DNA of 64,000 bases from Streptomyces sp. Alt3 (GTDB taxonomy: Bacteria; Actinomycetota; Actinomycetes; Streptomycetales; Streptomycetaceae). The stretch is taken from NCBI RefSeq assembly GCF_030719215.1, contig NZ_CP120983.1, positions 2,728,001 to 2,792,000 on the forward strand, in the 5' to 3' direction. Within the stretch, counting starts at the first letter, position 1, and each line of letters opens with the position of its first letter. Positions 54,174 to 62,130 of this stretch are shown here, one piece after another. The position numbers and the translations under genes were made by a program. The notes below the pieces were generated by a model. It was not told the DNA's origin and ran no database searches. It worked only from the letters and a program-made list of their open reading frames with translations.

Positions 54174-54950
54174 CTACTTCCGGGGCAGCAGCCCGGGACG
54201 CGTGAGCAGGGTGCCCAGTTCCTCCTGGCCGACCGGCGGGGTCTTGAGCAGCGGGCCCTGGGACCGTTCGCCGAGGTAGCCCGTGCTGGAGCGCGCGGCC
54301 AGCATCGAACCGTCCTTGAGCACCAGCCTGCCGACGACCTCACGGCCCCACTCGGGTGTGCCGCCGTAGCCGTGGTCCATCGAGTCGCTCCATGTCGTCA
54401 GGACGCTGCCGTCCGGCTGCTCCTCACGGACGCAGTCGGTGACGGGCGGCTCGTTGCCCCGGGTCTCGCAGAGATTGTCCGGCCCGGCCCCGGCACCGAA
54501 CTTCTTGCTCACCGCGGTGTGGTCCATGAAGGACAGGACGAGGTAGCCGGTACCGCCGTCCTTGCGGACCATGTACTCCCCGTCCAGCGGCCCGGTGTAG
54601 GCCGTCCGCGCCTGCTCAGGCGTCGCACCCTTGATCAGGACGGCCAGCGAGACCCGTTCGACGCTGCCCACGTCCGGCGGCAGCAGCGCGGCGAGGCGGT
54701 CCGCCTTCCCGCCCCCGTCGGCCCGGGCCACCGGTGACGCGGCCACCGAGGCCTGCTCATGCTGCTCGCCGCCGACGACGCCTGGCAGGGTGACGGCCCC
54801 GGTGGCGACCACCGCGAGCGCGGCGGCGGACACCGCGGCCCGGCGCCTGAACCGGATCCTGGCCGCCCGGGCGTGGACCGCCTCCGTCGAGACCGCGGGG
54901 CTCCCTGCGGACTCGACGGCCCGCTCCAGCAGTTGGTGCACGGTGTTCAT
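54174..54950 (-). CDS. probable anti-sigma-like membrane partner of the SigE-family sigma factor
   Basis: 258 residues. A short cytosolic N-terminus (MNTVHQLLERAVESAG) precedes one membrane helix (AAVSAAALAVVATGAVTLPGVV, about 38-60). An extracytoplasmic region carries two cysteines (NLCETRGNEPPVTDCV). ATG 54950 overlaps the sigma gene stop by ATGA. The layout is that of an anti-sigma or sigma-associated membrane protein, but no known anti-sigma domain is visible, so the role is inferred from position. Confidence 0.65.
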   Translation of the reverse strand: MNTVHQLLERAVESAGSPAVSTEAVHARAARIRFRRRAAVSAAALAVVATGAVTLPGVVGGEQHEQASVAASPVARADGGGKADRLAALLPPDVGSVERVSLAVLIKGATPEQARTAYTGPLDGEYMVRKDGGTGYLVLSFMDHTAVSKKFGAGAGPDNLCETRGNEPPVTDCVREEQPDGSVLTTWSDSMDHGYGGTPEWGREVVGRLVLKDGSMLAARSSTGYLGERSQGPLLKTPPVGQEELGTLLTRPGLLPRK

Positions 54951-55450
54951 ACGAGTTCCTCCGCCAGGTCCGCCGTCATGTCGGCGCGCAGCGCCGCCAG
55001 GCCCCGAGCCGTGTGGCTCTTGACCGTGTTCTCCCGCATCCCGAGCGCTTCGGCCGTGGCCTCCACGCTCAGGTCCTCCCAGTAGCGCAGCACCAGCACC
55101 GCCCGCTGCCTGGCCGTGAGCCGGGCGAGCGCCGCCCGGACCAGCAGACCGGTGTCCGAGTCGGCCTGTTCGCCCGCGTTGTCGGGCAGTTCGCCGTACG
55201 GCCGCTCACGCCGCCAGAACCGGCGGCGGGCGGCGATGTGGGTGTTGACCAGGGTCTTGCGTGCGTACGCCTCGATGTTGTCGAGCCGCCCGTGGCGCTT
55301 CCCTCCGAGTACGACCTTGACCAGGGTCGTCTGGACCAGGTCCTCCGCCTCGTGCCGGTCGCCGCACAGCAGGTAGGCGCTGCGGAACAGCGCGGTGCGT
55401 CTGCTCTCCACGAACGCGTGCAGTGCGGCGTCGTCGTCGCTCCGCGTCAT
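54947..55450 (-). CDS. SigE-family ECF RNA polymerase sigma factor
   Basis: 167 residues. Sigma region 2 shows RSAYLLCGDRHEAEDLVQTTLVKVV. Region 4 shows LARLTARQRAVLVLRYWEDLSVEATAEALGMRENTVKSHTARGLAALR. The ATG overlaps no other gene upstream. A possible self-type promoter (GCAACC at 55518-55523, minus strand) lies about 70 bp upstream; that is weak. Signal unknown. Confidence 0.92.
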   Translation of the reverse strand: MTRSDDDAALHAFVESRRTALFRSAYLLCGDRHEAEDLVQTTLVKVVLGGKRHGRLDNIEAYARKTLVNTHIAARRRFWRRERPYGELPDNAGEQADSDTGLLVRAALARLTARQRAVLVLRYWEDLSVEATAEALGMRENTVKSHTARGLAALRADMTADLAEELV

Positions 55451-55542
55451 CGGCGCCCCTCTCCGGGCCCGCGGGTGCGGACCTTCTCACCCTTCCAGTG
55501 CGCCGGCGGGGGCGGCAGGTTGCAGCGGGGGCCGGAACGCAT

Positions 55543-55568
55543 CGAGGGGCGGCCGCAGCCGCCCCTCG
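55543..55568 (-). terminator. terminator of the methyltransferase gene
   Basis: An 11-bp perfect stem, CGAGGGGCGGC (55543-55553) with 55558-55568, and a 4-nt loop. Confidence 0.7.
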
Positions 55569-55585
55569 CTCTTCGTACCGCCGCC

Positions 55586-56341
55586 CTACTTCACGGCGAG
55601 GACCAGGCTGTCCGACGGCGAGGCCCAGACCGCCCGCGCCTCCGCGAAGCCGGCCTCGCGCAGCGTGCGGGCGTGCCAGTGGACGGACGGCATGTCACCG
55701 TCCGCGTGCTCGCCGTAGATCGCGAACCGCTCGGCCGTGGGCTCCGCGAGGACCGGGTCCTTCGCCGCCAGGGCCCACCAGTCCGCCCAGTCCACGGCCC
55801 CCCGGTCCCTGGCCCGGTCCATGGCAGCGTGCCGCTGGGCACGTTCGGCGGCGTTGATGCGGGGGGTGTCGGTGTCGATCATGTGGTCCGCGTTCATGAA
55901 GACCCCGCCGTCCCTGACCAGTCCGCCGATCTGCCCGTAGAGGGTGGCGAGCGGCTCGCTGTGCAGCCAGTGCAGTGCGGTGGCGGTGAGGACGGCGTCG
56001 TACGCGGGGTGCGGAAGCCGTTCGGTCCAGGCGGCGTCCTTCAGGTCGGCGGTGACGAAGGTGACCCGGTCGTCCCCCTCGAAGGTGCCACGCGCGATGG
56101 CGAGCAGCGCGGGGTCGAGATCGACGCCCGTGCTGGTGGCTCTGGGGAACCTCCTGAGGAGCCGGTCCGTAATACTGCCCGTACCGCACGCCAGGTCGAG
56201 CACTCTCGGTTCGGGCCCCACCACGGCCTCGACCATGTCCAGCATCACCCGGAACCGCTCCTCGCGGTCCGGCATGTACCACTCCTGCTGCCGGTCCCAG
56301 CTCTCCTGCCAGGACTGCCAGTCGGTGCCTGTCGCCGTCAC
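55586..56341 (-). CDS. class I SAM-dependent methyltransferase
   Basis: 251 residues. Motif I is VLDLACGTGSITDRLL, followed by STGVDLDPALLAIARG, VTFVTADLKD and YDAVLTATALHWL. The pattern is a small-molecule methyltransferase; substrate unknown. GTG 56341 is 3 nt after GGAGG. It is divergent from the CGNR regulator gene, which may control it. Confidence 0.88.
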   Translation of the reverse strand: MTATGTDWQSWQESWDRQQEWYMPDREERFRVMLDMVEAVVGPEPRVLDLACGTGSITDRLLRRFPRATSTGVDLDPALLAIARGTFEGDDRVTFVTADLKDAAWTERLPHPAYDAVLTATALHWLHSEPLATLYGQIGGLVRDGGVFMNADHMIDTDTPRINAAERAQRHAAMDRARDRGAVDWADWWALAAKDPVLAEPTAERFAIYGEHADGDMPSVHWHARTLREAGFAEARAVWASPSDSLVLAVK

Positions 56342-56401
56342 CGGACCTCCACCTCGTCACGCACGCTCGTAATACCCATTAGTGGCAATCAATCATTACA
56401 C

Positions 56402-56419
56402 TGGTCGACACATCGACCA
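56402..56419. promoter_or_regulatory. inverted repeat between the methyltransferase and CGNR genes
   Basis: TGGTCGA-CACA-TCGACCA, 7-bp arms, 26 bp before the CGNR start, next to AT-rich TTAGTGGCAATCAATCATTACA. It is a plausible operator for the CGNR protein. Confidence 0.45.
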
Positions 56420-56444
56420 TAGACCCACGCCGTAAGGACTACAA

Positions 56445-57074
56445 GTGGAATTGGCCTATTACTCGGATTACGCCGTGCGTCTGGTCAACACCGAGGAGCC
56501 GGCCCGGGGCACGGACTCCCTCACCACGGTCGAGTCCGTCCGCGACCTGTTCGGCGCCAACGCGCAGGCGGCCCGCCGTGCGGCCGACGGGGACGTGACC
56601 CGCTTCCGGTCCGTGCGGGCCCGGCTGCGCGCGGTCTTCGAGGCGGCGGACGGCGGCGACGAGACCCTCGCGGTCGATCTGCTCAACTCCCTGCTGCTGG
56701 AGTTCCCGGTGAGTCCGCAGATCTCGGGCCACGACACCCGGGCCGAGGACGGCACGCCGGACTGGCACATGCACCTCGCCGACCACCCGTCGAACGCGAC
56801 GGCGGGCTACGCCGCGATCGCGGCGATGGGCCTCGCCTTCCACCTCACCTCGCACGGCGTGGACCGGCTCGGCCTGTGCGAGGCCGCACCGTGCCGCAAC
56901 GCCTATCTCGACACCTCGACGAACCGCTCCCGGCGCTACTGCTCGGACCGCTGCGCGACCCGGGCCAACGTGGCCGCCTACCGGGCCCGCAAGCGCCTGG
57001 AGTCCGAGCGCTCCGACGAGACCCGGCGCACCGCCGACACCGCCCAGCCCAGCAGCCCGGACACCGACCGCTGA
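56445..57074 (+). CDS. CGNR zinc-finger (ABATE-type) transcriptional regulator
   Basis: 209 residues. The N-terminal ABATE domain starts MELAYYSDYAVRLVNTEEP and the C-terminal CGNR-type finger is CEAAPCRNAYLDTSTNRSRRYCSDRCATRANVAAYRARKR. It carries cysteines C-x4-C and C-x3-C. The start is GTG 56445. The 3' 97 bp overlap the 3' end of sodX on the other strand. Target unknown; the adjacent inverted repeat suggests autoregulation. Confidence 0.88.
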   Translation: MELAYYSDYAVRLVNTEEPARGTDSLTTVESVRDLFGANAQAARRAADGDVTRFRSVRARLRAVFEAADGGDETLAVDLLNSLLLEFPVSPQISGHDTRAEDGTPDWHMHLADHPSNATAGYAAIAAMGLAFHLTSHGVDRLGLCEAAPCRNAYLDTSTNRSRRYCSDRCATRANVAAYRARKRLESERSDETRRTADTAQPSSPDTDR

Positions 57075-57415
57075 TCCTTCCTCAGCGGCCGGTAGCGGGC
57101 CCGCACCCGGGCCAGCACGAGCTCTTCGGGCACCGTCCCGTAGTCCGTGCTGTCCCCGCCCGCGAACGAGTTGTCCCCGAGCACCCACCAGCCGCCGCCG
57201 CGTCGCTCGGATGCCCGCTTCACGACCAGCAGGTCCTGCTGGAGCGGATGACGCAGGATCACCACGTCCCCCGGGCGCACCGGCGCCCCGCGCTGCACGA
57301 GCAGCAGGTCCCCGTGGTAGAGCGTGGGCACCATCGACGGCCCCGTCACCTCCACCACCTGGAACGGCCTGCGCGCCGCCCGCCCGCTCCACGGCTCCTC
57401 CGCCGGTTCCGGCAT
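56978..57415 (-). CDS. sodX: nickel superoxide dismutase maturation protease
   Basis: 145 residues of the S26 (signal-peptidase-like) family. The catalytic Ser motif is VTGPSMVPTL near residue 26, followed by GDLLLV and RPGDVVILRHP, the general-base Lys KRASERR, and GDNSFAGGDSTDYG. In Ni-SOD loci this enzyme trims the SodN leader to expose the His-Cys nickel hook. ATG 57415 follows GGGGAGG by 8 nt. It is divergent from sodN, the standard pairing. Its 3' end overlaps the CGNR gene by 97 bp antisense. Confidence 0.93.
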   Translation of the reverse strand: MPEPAEEPWSGRAARRPFQVVEVTGPSMVPTLYHGDLLLVQRGAPVRPGDVVILRHPLQQDLLVVKRASERRGGGWWVLGDNSFAGGDSTDYGTVPEELVLARVRARYRPLRKDQRSVSGLLGWAVSAVRRVSSERSDSRRLRAR

Positions 57416-57595
57416 CTGTGGCACCTCCCCGTCCATCCTCCGGTACACGGCTGCGCGCACCACTGCGTATTTTCGGCCGACGGTCCCATCCTCACCCCGG
57501 ACTTTTGGCCTAAGCCCCAGGGGGCAGCCGCTGAAAGGGGCCTCCCACGGAGTAATGTCCCACCTGAGAAGACGATCACGAGGAAGGACAGCTCC

Positions 57596-57991
57596 ATGCT
57601 TTCCCGCCTGTTTGCCCCCAAGGTGAAGGTCAGCGCCCACTGCGACCTGCCCTGCGGTGTGTACGACCCGGCCCAGGCCCGCATCGAGGCGGAGTCCGTC
57701 AAGGCCGTCCAGGAGAAGTACCAGGCCAATGAGGACGCGGACTTCCGCACGCGCGCCGTTCTGATCAAGGAACAGCGTGCCGAGCTCGCGAAGCACCACG
57801 TCTCGGTGCTCTGGAGCGACTACTTCAAGCCCCCGCACTTCGAGAAGTACCCGGAGCTGCACCAGCTGGTCAACGACACCCTGAAGGCGCTCTCCGCGGC
57901 CAAGGGCTCGAACGACCCGGCCACGGGCCAGAAGGCTCTGGACCTGATCGCCCAGATCGACACGATCTTCTGGGAGACCAAGAAGGCCTGA
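57596..57991 (+). CDS. sodN: nickel-containing superoxide dismutase precursor
   Basis: 131 residues. A 14-residue leader (MLSRLFAPKVKVSA) precedes the nickel hook HCDLPCGVYDP; after cleavage His1, Cys2 and Cys6 bind nickel. The rest is the four-helix bundle (ARIEAESVKAVQEKYQ and so on). It dismutates superoxide in the cytosol as a hexamer. AAGGA precedes ATG 57596. Nickel-dependent expression is known for the family, but no Nur box could be identified in the 180 bp between sodX and sodN. Confidence 0.97.
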   Translation: MLSRLFAPKVKVSAHCDLPCGVYDPAQARIEAESVKAVQEKYQANEDADFRTRAVLIKEQRAELAKHHVSVLWSDYFKPPHFEKYPELHQLVNDTLKALSAAKGSNDPATGQKALDLIAQIDTIFWETKKA

Positions 57992-58035
57992 CCCCGGGCC
58001 CGGCCGACCGCCGGCGGTCCCCGCCGGTCACGTCG

Positions 58036-58245
58036 CCCATCTGTCCGCACCCGGTCCGCCGGACGCCGTCCACGGCGCCCCTCACGGACCGGGTGCGGTC
58101 TTCTTTTCCCGCCTGCAGATGCGGCGCAGATACGCAGGCTGATGACGGCGGAAGCGTGGCCGACGACCATCTGGACCTGCTTGACGCCCGCCCCTCCTGC
58201 GACGAGCGCGGCGGCGTGGGGGGTGCGCGGCCATCTCCACCGCGC
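58036..58245 (-). pseudogene. C-terminal remnant of a tyrosine site-specific integrase
   Basis: On the minus strand, ALVAGGAGVKQVQMVVGHASAVISLR matches the HxxR-to-GHAS region of phage/ICE tyrosine recombinases (usually LIAxGxSVKxVQxxLGHxSxxxTLxTYxHL). The continuation EDRTRSVRGAV follows in the next frame and DRVRTDG back in the first, as in integrase C-termini, so at least two small frameshifts have occurred. The upstream catalytic Arg and the Tyr are lost. No tRNA or att repeat was found next to it. It marks the left border of an accessory segment. Confidence 0.65.
58045..58107 (+). terminator. hairpin with T-tract downstream of sodN
   Basis: CCGCACCCGGTCCG (58045-58058) and its complement (58085-58098), followed by TCTTCTTTT. 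This is the only plain T-tract terminator noticed in the window. Both arms fall on codons of the decayed integrase. Confidence 0.6.
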
Positions 58246-58334
58246 CACGCCTTCCGGCCACGCCAGTGGTCGTGAGGTCCGAAGAGGGCAGTCGGCACCG
58301 CTGAAGGCGTGGTCAGATGCTCTCGCAACGTCTT

Positions 58335-59837
58335 CTAGGAGTAGTTCCACTCTTCGCTGGGCAGCGAGTGCCACAGGTCGAGCCAGCTGTGGAGCAGGAA
58401 GAGCGGTCGGCTCAGGACGACGTCGCCGGCCCGCTGGGACCGGATCGCCAGGCCGAGGTCGGCGAGGACCGGATCGGCGGCGGGGCTGTAGGTCAGGCTC
58501 CCGGGCGGCATCGTCGTGCGGCGGACGAGCCAGTCCTCCACGTGGGAAGGCAGGCAGCCGGTCAGAGGGGCTCCGTCCAGTCTCACCTGGGGGCCGGCAA
58601 GGGCGTCCACGGCAACACACCCGAGGCAGTCTTCCTCGAAGAGGGCCCGGATCCCACTCCTGGCGAAGTCAGCGCAGTTGAGCTGTTGGTCTTCGCCGTG
58701 ACGGGAGTGGGTCAAGACGGCCGGTTCTTCGCCGAGCGCACCGGTGATCTCCCGCAAGGTCATCCCGAAACGCAAGGGACCGACTCCTACGTACGGCGTG
58801 AACGCCCACTCGGCGCGCTCCTCTTCCCTGGCTATCCGCCACGGGCCGAGGTACCCGGGCTCGCTCCCCGGATCAGCCACGGGTGGCTCGGGTGCCGGCT
58901 CGTGCGGGGCGGCTTGTGCACGTGCGGTCCGGTCCTCACACCGGCGGCCGAGTCGTTCCGGAGCCGCGGTGTCCTCGGGTTGCTCCTCCAGCCAGCGGAT
59001 CGCCTGCTCCTGGCCCTCCCCGAACGGGTCGTCCGCCAGAGCGTGCGCCCGGTCCAGGGCCGCGCGGTGTTCCCTCTCCGCGGCGAGGAGACCGGTGACG
59101 TCTTCTCCCCAGGCCACGAGGCGTTCCCGGGCGATCCACCGGTAGTACGAGTCTGCGCTCACGGCGAGGATCGTACGGACGGCGGGTGCGTACCGGGGGA
59201 CGGACGAGGTGAGGGCGGGGTCGGCCAGGAGCAGGGCGGTGGCCGCGAGCGCGGCCTCCTTCACCAGTCGATCATCGTCCTCGCAGAAATCCGCGATGCG
59301 GTTGTGGAGCACCGGCCGTGCCTCACGGGCAGCGGCCAGATCCTGCGCCGCCCCGACACCGTCCTCGACGTCCAGGCGGGCGATGTCGGCGAACGAAGCC
59401 AGCCAGTTCAGCAGTTCGGCGCGGAGCGGTCGGCGGCCGGCCCTGCGCTCCCACCGGTCTTCGGCGAGGGTGCGCGGATCGTCGACCAGACGAGCGACGA
59501 CCAAGGCCGCCGGAGCGGTTGCCGGAAAGACCCGCGCCTGATTGAGGAGCAGCCGGTACAGATCCCCGACCGCCCGCACCCGGCGGGCCGGGGCTTTGGC
59601 GAGCACCGCGCCGAGGATGTCCGGTGTGTCGGGCACGCCGTGCCGACCTGTACAGAAGTGCGGCAACTCCTCCCAGGCGGTGCCCGCGAGTTCAACCTGT
59701 GCTGCGGGGGGCAGGGAGTCGGCGGGATCATCAGGAAGGCCCGGGGCTGTTTCGTTGATCACGGCCGCAGTGTTCCAGCCGACTCCGACATCAGGGGTGC
59801 CGATCCCTGCCACAGACAGCAGACGGCTCACGGTCAC
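58335..59837 (-). CDS. HEAT-like helical protein with C-terminal unknown domain
   Basis: 500 residues. The N-terminal 300 are alpha-helical with HEAT-type pairs (YRLLLNQARVFPATAPAALVVARLVDD, RLVKEAALAATALLLADP). This matches in style the N-terminal module of the HEAT protein at 9913-12030. A Pro/Glu-rich linker (about 300-330) leads to a beta-rich C-terminal domain (YVGVGPLRFGMTLREITGAL, ARSGIRALFEEDCLGCVAVDA). The combination is reminiscent of immunity-type or scaffold proteins, but no toxin gene is adjacent. GTG 59837 is the track start; GTG 59831 is equally possible, and neither has a clear ribosome site. Confidence 0.65.
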   Translation of the reverse strand: MTVSRLLSVAGIGTPDVGVGWNTAAVINETAPGLPDDPADSLPPAAQVELAGTAWEELPHFCTGRHGVPDTPDILGAVLAKAPARRVRAVGDLYRLLLNQARVFPATAPAALVVARLVDDPRTLAEDRWERRAGRRPLRAELLNWLASFADIARLDVEDGVGAAQDLAAAREARPVLHNRIADFCEDDDRLVKEAALAATALLLADPALTSSVPRYAPAVRTILAVSADSYYRWIARERLVAWGEDVTGLLAAEREHRAALDRAHALADDPFGEGQEQAIRWLEEQPEDTAAPERLGRRCEDRTARAQAAPHEPAPEPPVADPGSEPGYLGPWRIAREEERAEWAFTPYVGVGPLRFGMTLREITGALGEEPAVLTHSRHGEDQQLNCADFARSGIRALFEEDCLGCVAVDALAGPQVRLDGAPLTGCLPSHVEDWLVRRTTMPPGSLTYSPAADPVLADLGLAIRSQRAGDVVLSRPLFLLHSWLDLWHSLPSEEWNYS

Positions 59838-59845
59838 GTAAGGCG

Positions 59846-59882
59846 CCGATGCCCTCGCTGATTACCACAACGAGGGCATCGG
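59846..59882 (-). terminator. terminator after the HAD gene
   Basis: A 12-bp stem, CCGATGCCCTCG (59846-59857) with 59871-59882, lies 4 bp past the HAD stop codon. It separates the four-gene operon from the HEAT-like gene. Confidence 0.7.
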
Positions 59883-59885
59883 TCG

Positions 59886-60431
59886 TCAGACGGCGCGGAC
59901 TACGGGTAGCTGCGAGACCCATGTCGTCAGCTTGGTCAGGTGCTCAGGTTGCAGCCCCAGGTAGGGGTCTGGCTGAACGAGGAGGGTCGGCGTCCCCTTG
60001 GCGGTGCGCTCTGCTGCCCATTCATGGTCGAGGCTGGTGAAGTCGTCGTCGATCCAGACGGCGGGGGCGTTTGCCAGCCAGTCGTTGACGTGGTCACGTT
60101 TCCAGAGGTAGCCGTCGGGGTGGCTGGTGGTGATCTGGGGGCGAGGCAGGTCGAGGTAAGGGAAGTCGGGCAGCCCCAGGAGAGGGCCGATGATCGTGGT
60201 GGCGTCCTTGCGCCAGCTCGTGCACCACACGGGGGTGACGAGTCCGCTGGTCACGAGGTCGGTGAGAAGGCAGCCCTGGCTGGGGTCGAGCCAGATGGGG
60301 ACGGGGTCGTCGGGGTGCCGGCCGGTGGGCAGGACGGTGTGGCGGACGTGGGTGGGCGGGGTGCTGCCGTCGGCGGCCGGGAAGGGGATGAGGACGCCGT
60401 CGATGTCCAGGAGCAGGTAGGGCAGGGTCAT
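59886..60431 (-). CDS. HAD-family phosphatase-like protein (RNA-repair SAK type)
   Basis: 181 residues. HAD motif I is [12 protein letters not shown] (Asp-x-Asp). Motif II is [10 protein letters not shown]. Motif IV-like acidic residues are in VWIDDDFT. A small insert replaces the usual cap. The order and the TSWxxDA element resemble the HAD domain of 'Swiss Army Knife' RNA-repair proteins. That class is associated with 3'- or 5'-phosphate processing, but the activity here is unproven. GGAGG lies 5 nt before ATG 60431; last gene of the operon. Confidence 0.85.
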   Translation of the reverse strand: MTLPYLLLDIDGVLIPFPAADGSTPPTHVRHTVLPTGRHPDDPVPIWLDPSQGCLLTDLVTSGLVTPVWCTSWRKDATTIIGPLLGLPDFPYLDLPRPQITTSHPDGYLWKRDHVNDWLANAPAVWIDDDFTSLDHEWAAERTAKGTPTLLVQPDPYLGLQPEHLTKLTTWVSQLPVVRAV

Positions 60432-60446
60432 CGGTGCCTCCGGCGG

Positions 60447-61139
60447 TCAGCGTTTGCGGGCGGTGATCAGGAGGGTGGTGGGCCACGGGTCGCGGCGCGG
60501 GTGCCGCAGCTCCACCGCCGAGGTGACGCGCAGGCCGGTCCGGGAGAGATGAGCGCCCCAACGGCAGGCGTCGAACTCCCATCGAGCGAGGGGCAGTCGG
60601 GTGCGGTCGGGCATGGTGACGTAGTCCTCGCGCGGACGGTCGTCCGTGGATGGATGTCTTCCGGCCCGTGCCGGGTGAGGAACGGAGAAGGCCAGGACAC
60701 CGCCCGGTTCCAGGCGCCGGGAAATGGCGGCGAGGAGGAGCTCGGGGGCGACGAGGCCGACGGCACCGAAGACGGAGTAGATCGTGTCGAAGGTCTGGCC
60801 GGTGGCCTGAAGGTGGTGCAGTGCGTGGCCGGCGGCGAACGTGGCGCCGTCGATGTGGCCGTAGTGGGAGCGGGCCCGGCGTACCTGGAGGCCGACCAGG
60901 TCTACGCCGGTGACGCGGGCCTGGTGATGCTTCGCGATGTGGGCCACGTTGTGGCCGGGGCCACAGCCCAGCTCCAGGACGCGTTTGCCGCACAGGTCCC
61001 GGCCCAGGATCTCGGCGCCGGGACCGATGCCCGCGTGGGTGCTCCATTCCATACGGGCCGGTGCGGCGAGGGCGTGCGCGGGGGCAGCGGCTGTGCGCTG
61101 GGCGGCATGGGCGTACCAGGGGGAGATCTGGGCGAGCAC
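60447..61139 (-). CDS. class I SAM-dependent methyltransferase (operon gene 3)
   Basis: 230 residues. Motif I is VLELGCGPGHNVAHIAKH, followed by VTGVDLVGLQVRRARSHY, TFDTIYSVFGAVGLV and EPGGVLAFSVPHPA. The PxxP and aromatic insertions between motifs suggest a small-molecule or polar substrate. GTG 61139 abuts the stop of the upstream kinase gene directly (TAG-GTG), with GGAGG in the last codons of that gene, so it is tightly coupled. Confidence 0.87.
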   Translation of the reverse strand: MLAQISPWYAHAAQRTAAAPAHALAAPARMEWSTHAGIGPGAEILGRDLCGKRVLELGCGPGHNVAHIAKHHQARVTGVDLVGLQVRRARSHYGHIDGATFAAGHALHHLQATGQTFDTIYSVFGAVGLVAPELLLAAISRRLEPGGVLAFSVPHPARAGRHPSTDDRPREDYVTMPDRTRLPLARWEFDACRWGAHLSRTGLRVTSAVELRHPRRDPWPTTLLITARKR

Positions 61140-62051
61140 CTAGACCTCCAGGAGTTGGACCACGTCGTTCAGGTGGCGGCGGACGACGGGGATGTACGCG
61201 GGGTCCTTGGCCGGGTCGTTGATCCAGCGGATGGCCTGCTCCATGAACCACTCCACGGCCCACATGCGGTGCCAGCCCAGGGCCCATGCCTCGGCGGCCA
61301 GGCCGCCCCGGACGGCGAGGGCGTCCTCATGACCGCCTGCGGTGACGTACTGCTCCAGGAACACCCGCATGCGGAAGGGGCTCGGCACGTCGGTGGTGCC
61401 GTGGTACGAGGCGAGGTCGATCAGGCCGGGTCCGGTGAAGGCGCGGGCGAAGTCGAGGAGGTGCCAGCCGTTCTCCCCGATGTGGACGCTCGTGGGGTGG
61501 AACTCGGAGTGGACCCAGCCGAACGGGTCGAGCGTCGCCCCCTGGACACGGGCCTCTGCCGCGGCGGAGATCTTCCCCAGGGCGATCTCGATGTCGTCGC
61601 AGTCCGTCCATCGGTCGGTCTTCCGCAGCCGCTGGAGGTGGCCGAGGGCTCGGCCGGGCAGGGCAGCGAGGCCCGCCCCATCGAGGAGGGGCAGACCGCC
61701 CCCTGGGCGGGCGGAGTGGAGCATGACGGCGGCGGCGACACCGTCGACGTCGTCGGCGTCCCGTACGGGGGTGCCGAGGTCGTCCATGAGCATTCCGAGC
61801 CACTTGTCCTGCATGGCGGTGGCGTGGAGCGCGGGGACCGGGAGCCCGCGCTGGTATGCCGCCCGAAGGGCCTGCGCCTCGCAGTCGAAGGGCTTCTTGG
61901 CATACTTGAAAACGGCTGTGGTGCCGTCGGGGAAGGTGACGCGTTCGACGCCGGACATCCCCCAGACACGAATCTCGGCACGGTCGGGGAGGGGCTTGCC
62001 GACGAGGGTGCACAGGTCGTCCAGCAGGGTGGCGGACAGGCTCTGGTCCAT
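61140..62051 (-). CDS. APH/choline-kinase-fold phosphotransferase (operon gene 2)
   Basis: 303 residues. Kinase-like features are VFKYAKKP (nucleotide-binding Lys), a catalytic loop WVHSEFHPTSVHI that corresponds to the usual HGDxHxxN, and LLDFARAF for the metal-binding Asp. In the loop the catalytic Asp is Glu and the Asn is Ser/Val-flanked, so activity may be altered. Family members phosphorylate aminoglycosides, choline, sugars or homoserine. ATG 62051 follows TGGAGA. Confidence 0.8.
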   Translation of the reverse strand: MDQSLSATLLDDLCTLVGKPLPDRAEIRVWGMSGVERVTFPDGTTAVFKYAKKPFDCEAQALRAAYQRGLPVPALHATAMQDKWLGMLMDDLGTPVRDADDVDGVAAAVMLHSARPGGGLPLLDGAGLAALPGRALGHLQRLRKTDRWTDCDDIEIALGKISAAAEARVQGATLDPFGWVHSEFHPTSVHIGENGWHLLDFARAFTGPGLIDLASYHGTTDVPSPFRMRVFLEQYVTAGGHEDALAVRGGLAAEAWALGWHRMWAVEWFMEQAIRWINDPAKDPAYIPVVRRHLNDVVQLLEV

Positions 62052-62073
62052 GGGGGTCTCCAGGGGGATGGCG

Positions 62074-62115
62074 GGCTCCGGGGCGGGCGCGCGCGAGCTG
62101 GCCCGCCCCGGAGCC
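62074..62115 (-). terminator. hairpin inside the operon, between genes 1 and 2
   Basis: A 15-bp perfect stem, GGCTCCGGGGCGGGC (62074-62088) with 62101-62115. It lies between the first gene's stop (62131) and the kinase start (62051), so it could be an attenuator or a processing site rather than a full terminator. Confidence 0.6.
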
Positions 62116-62130
62116 GTACTGGGGGCAGGG

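Noticed and set aside
57416-57595. Nur box in the sodX-sodN region
   Set aside because: The expected paired TTGCAA-type half-sites could not be found; only loosely similar GC-rich repeats are present.
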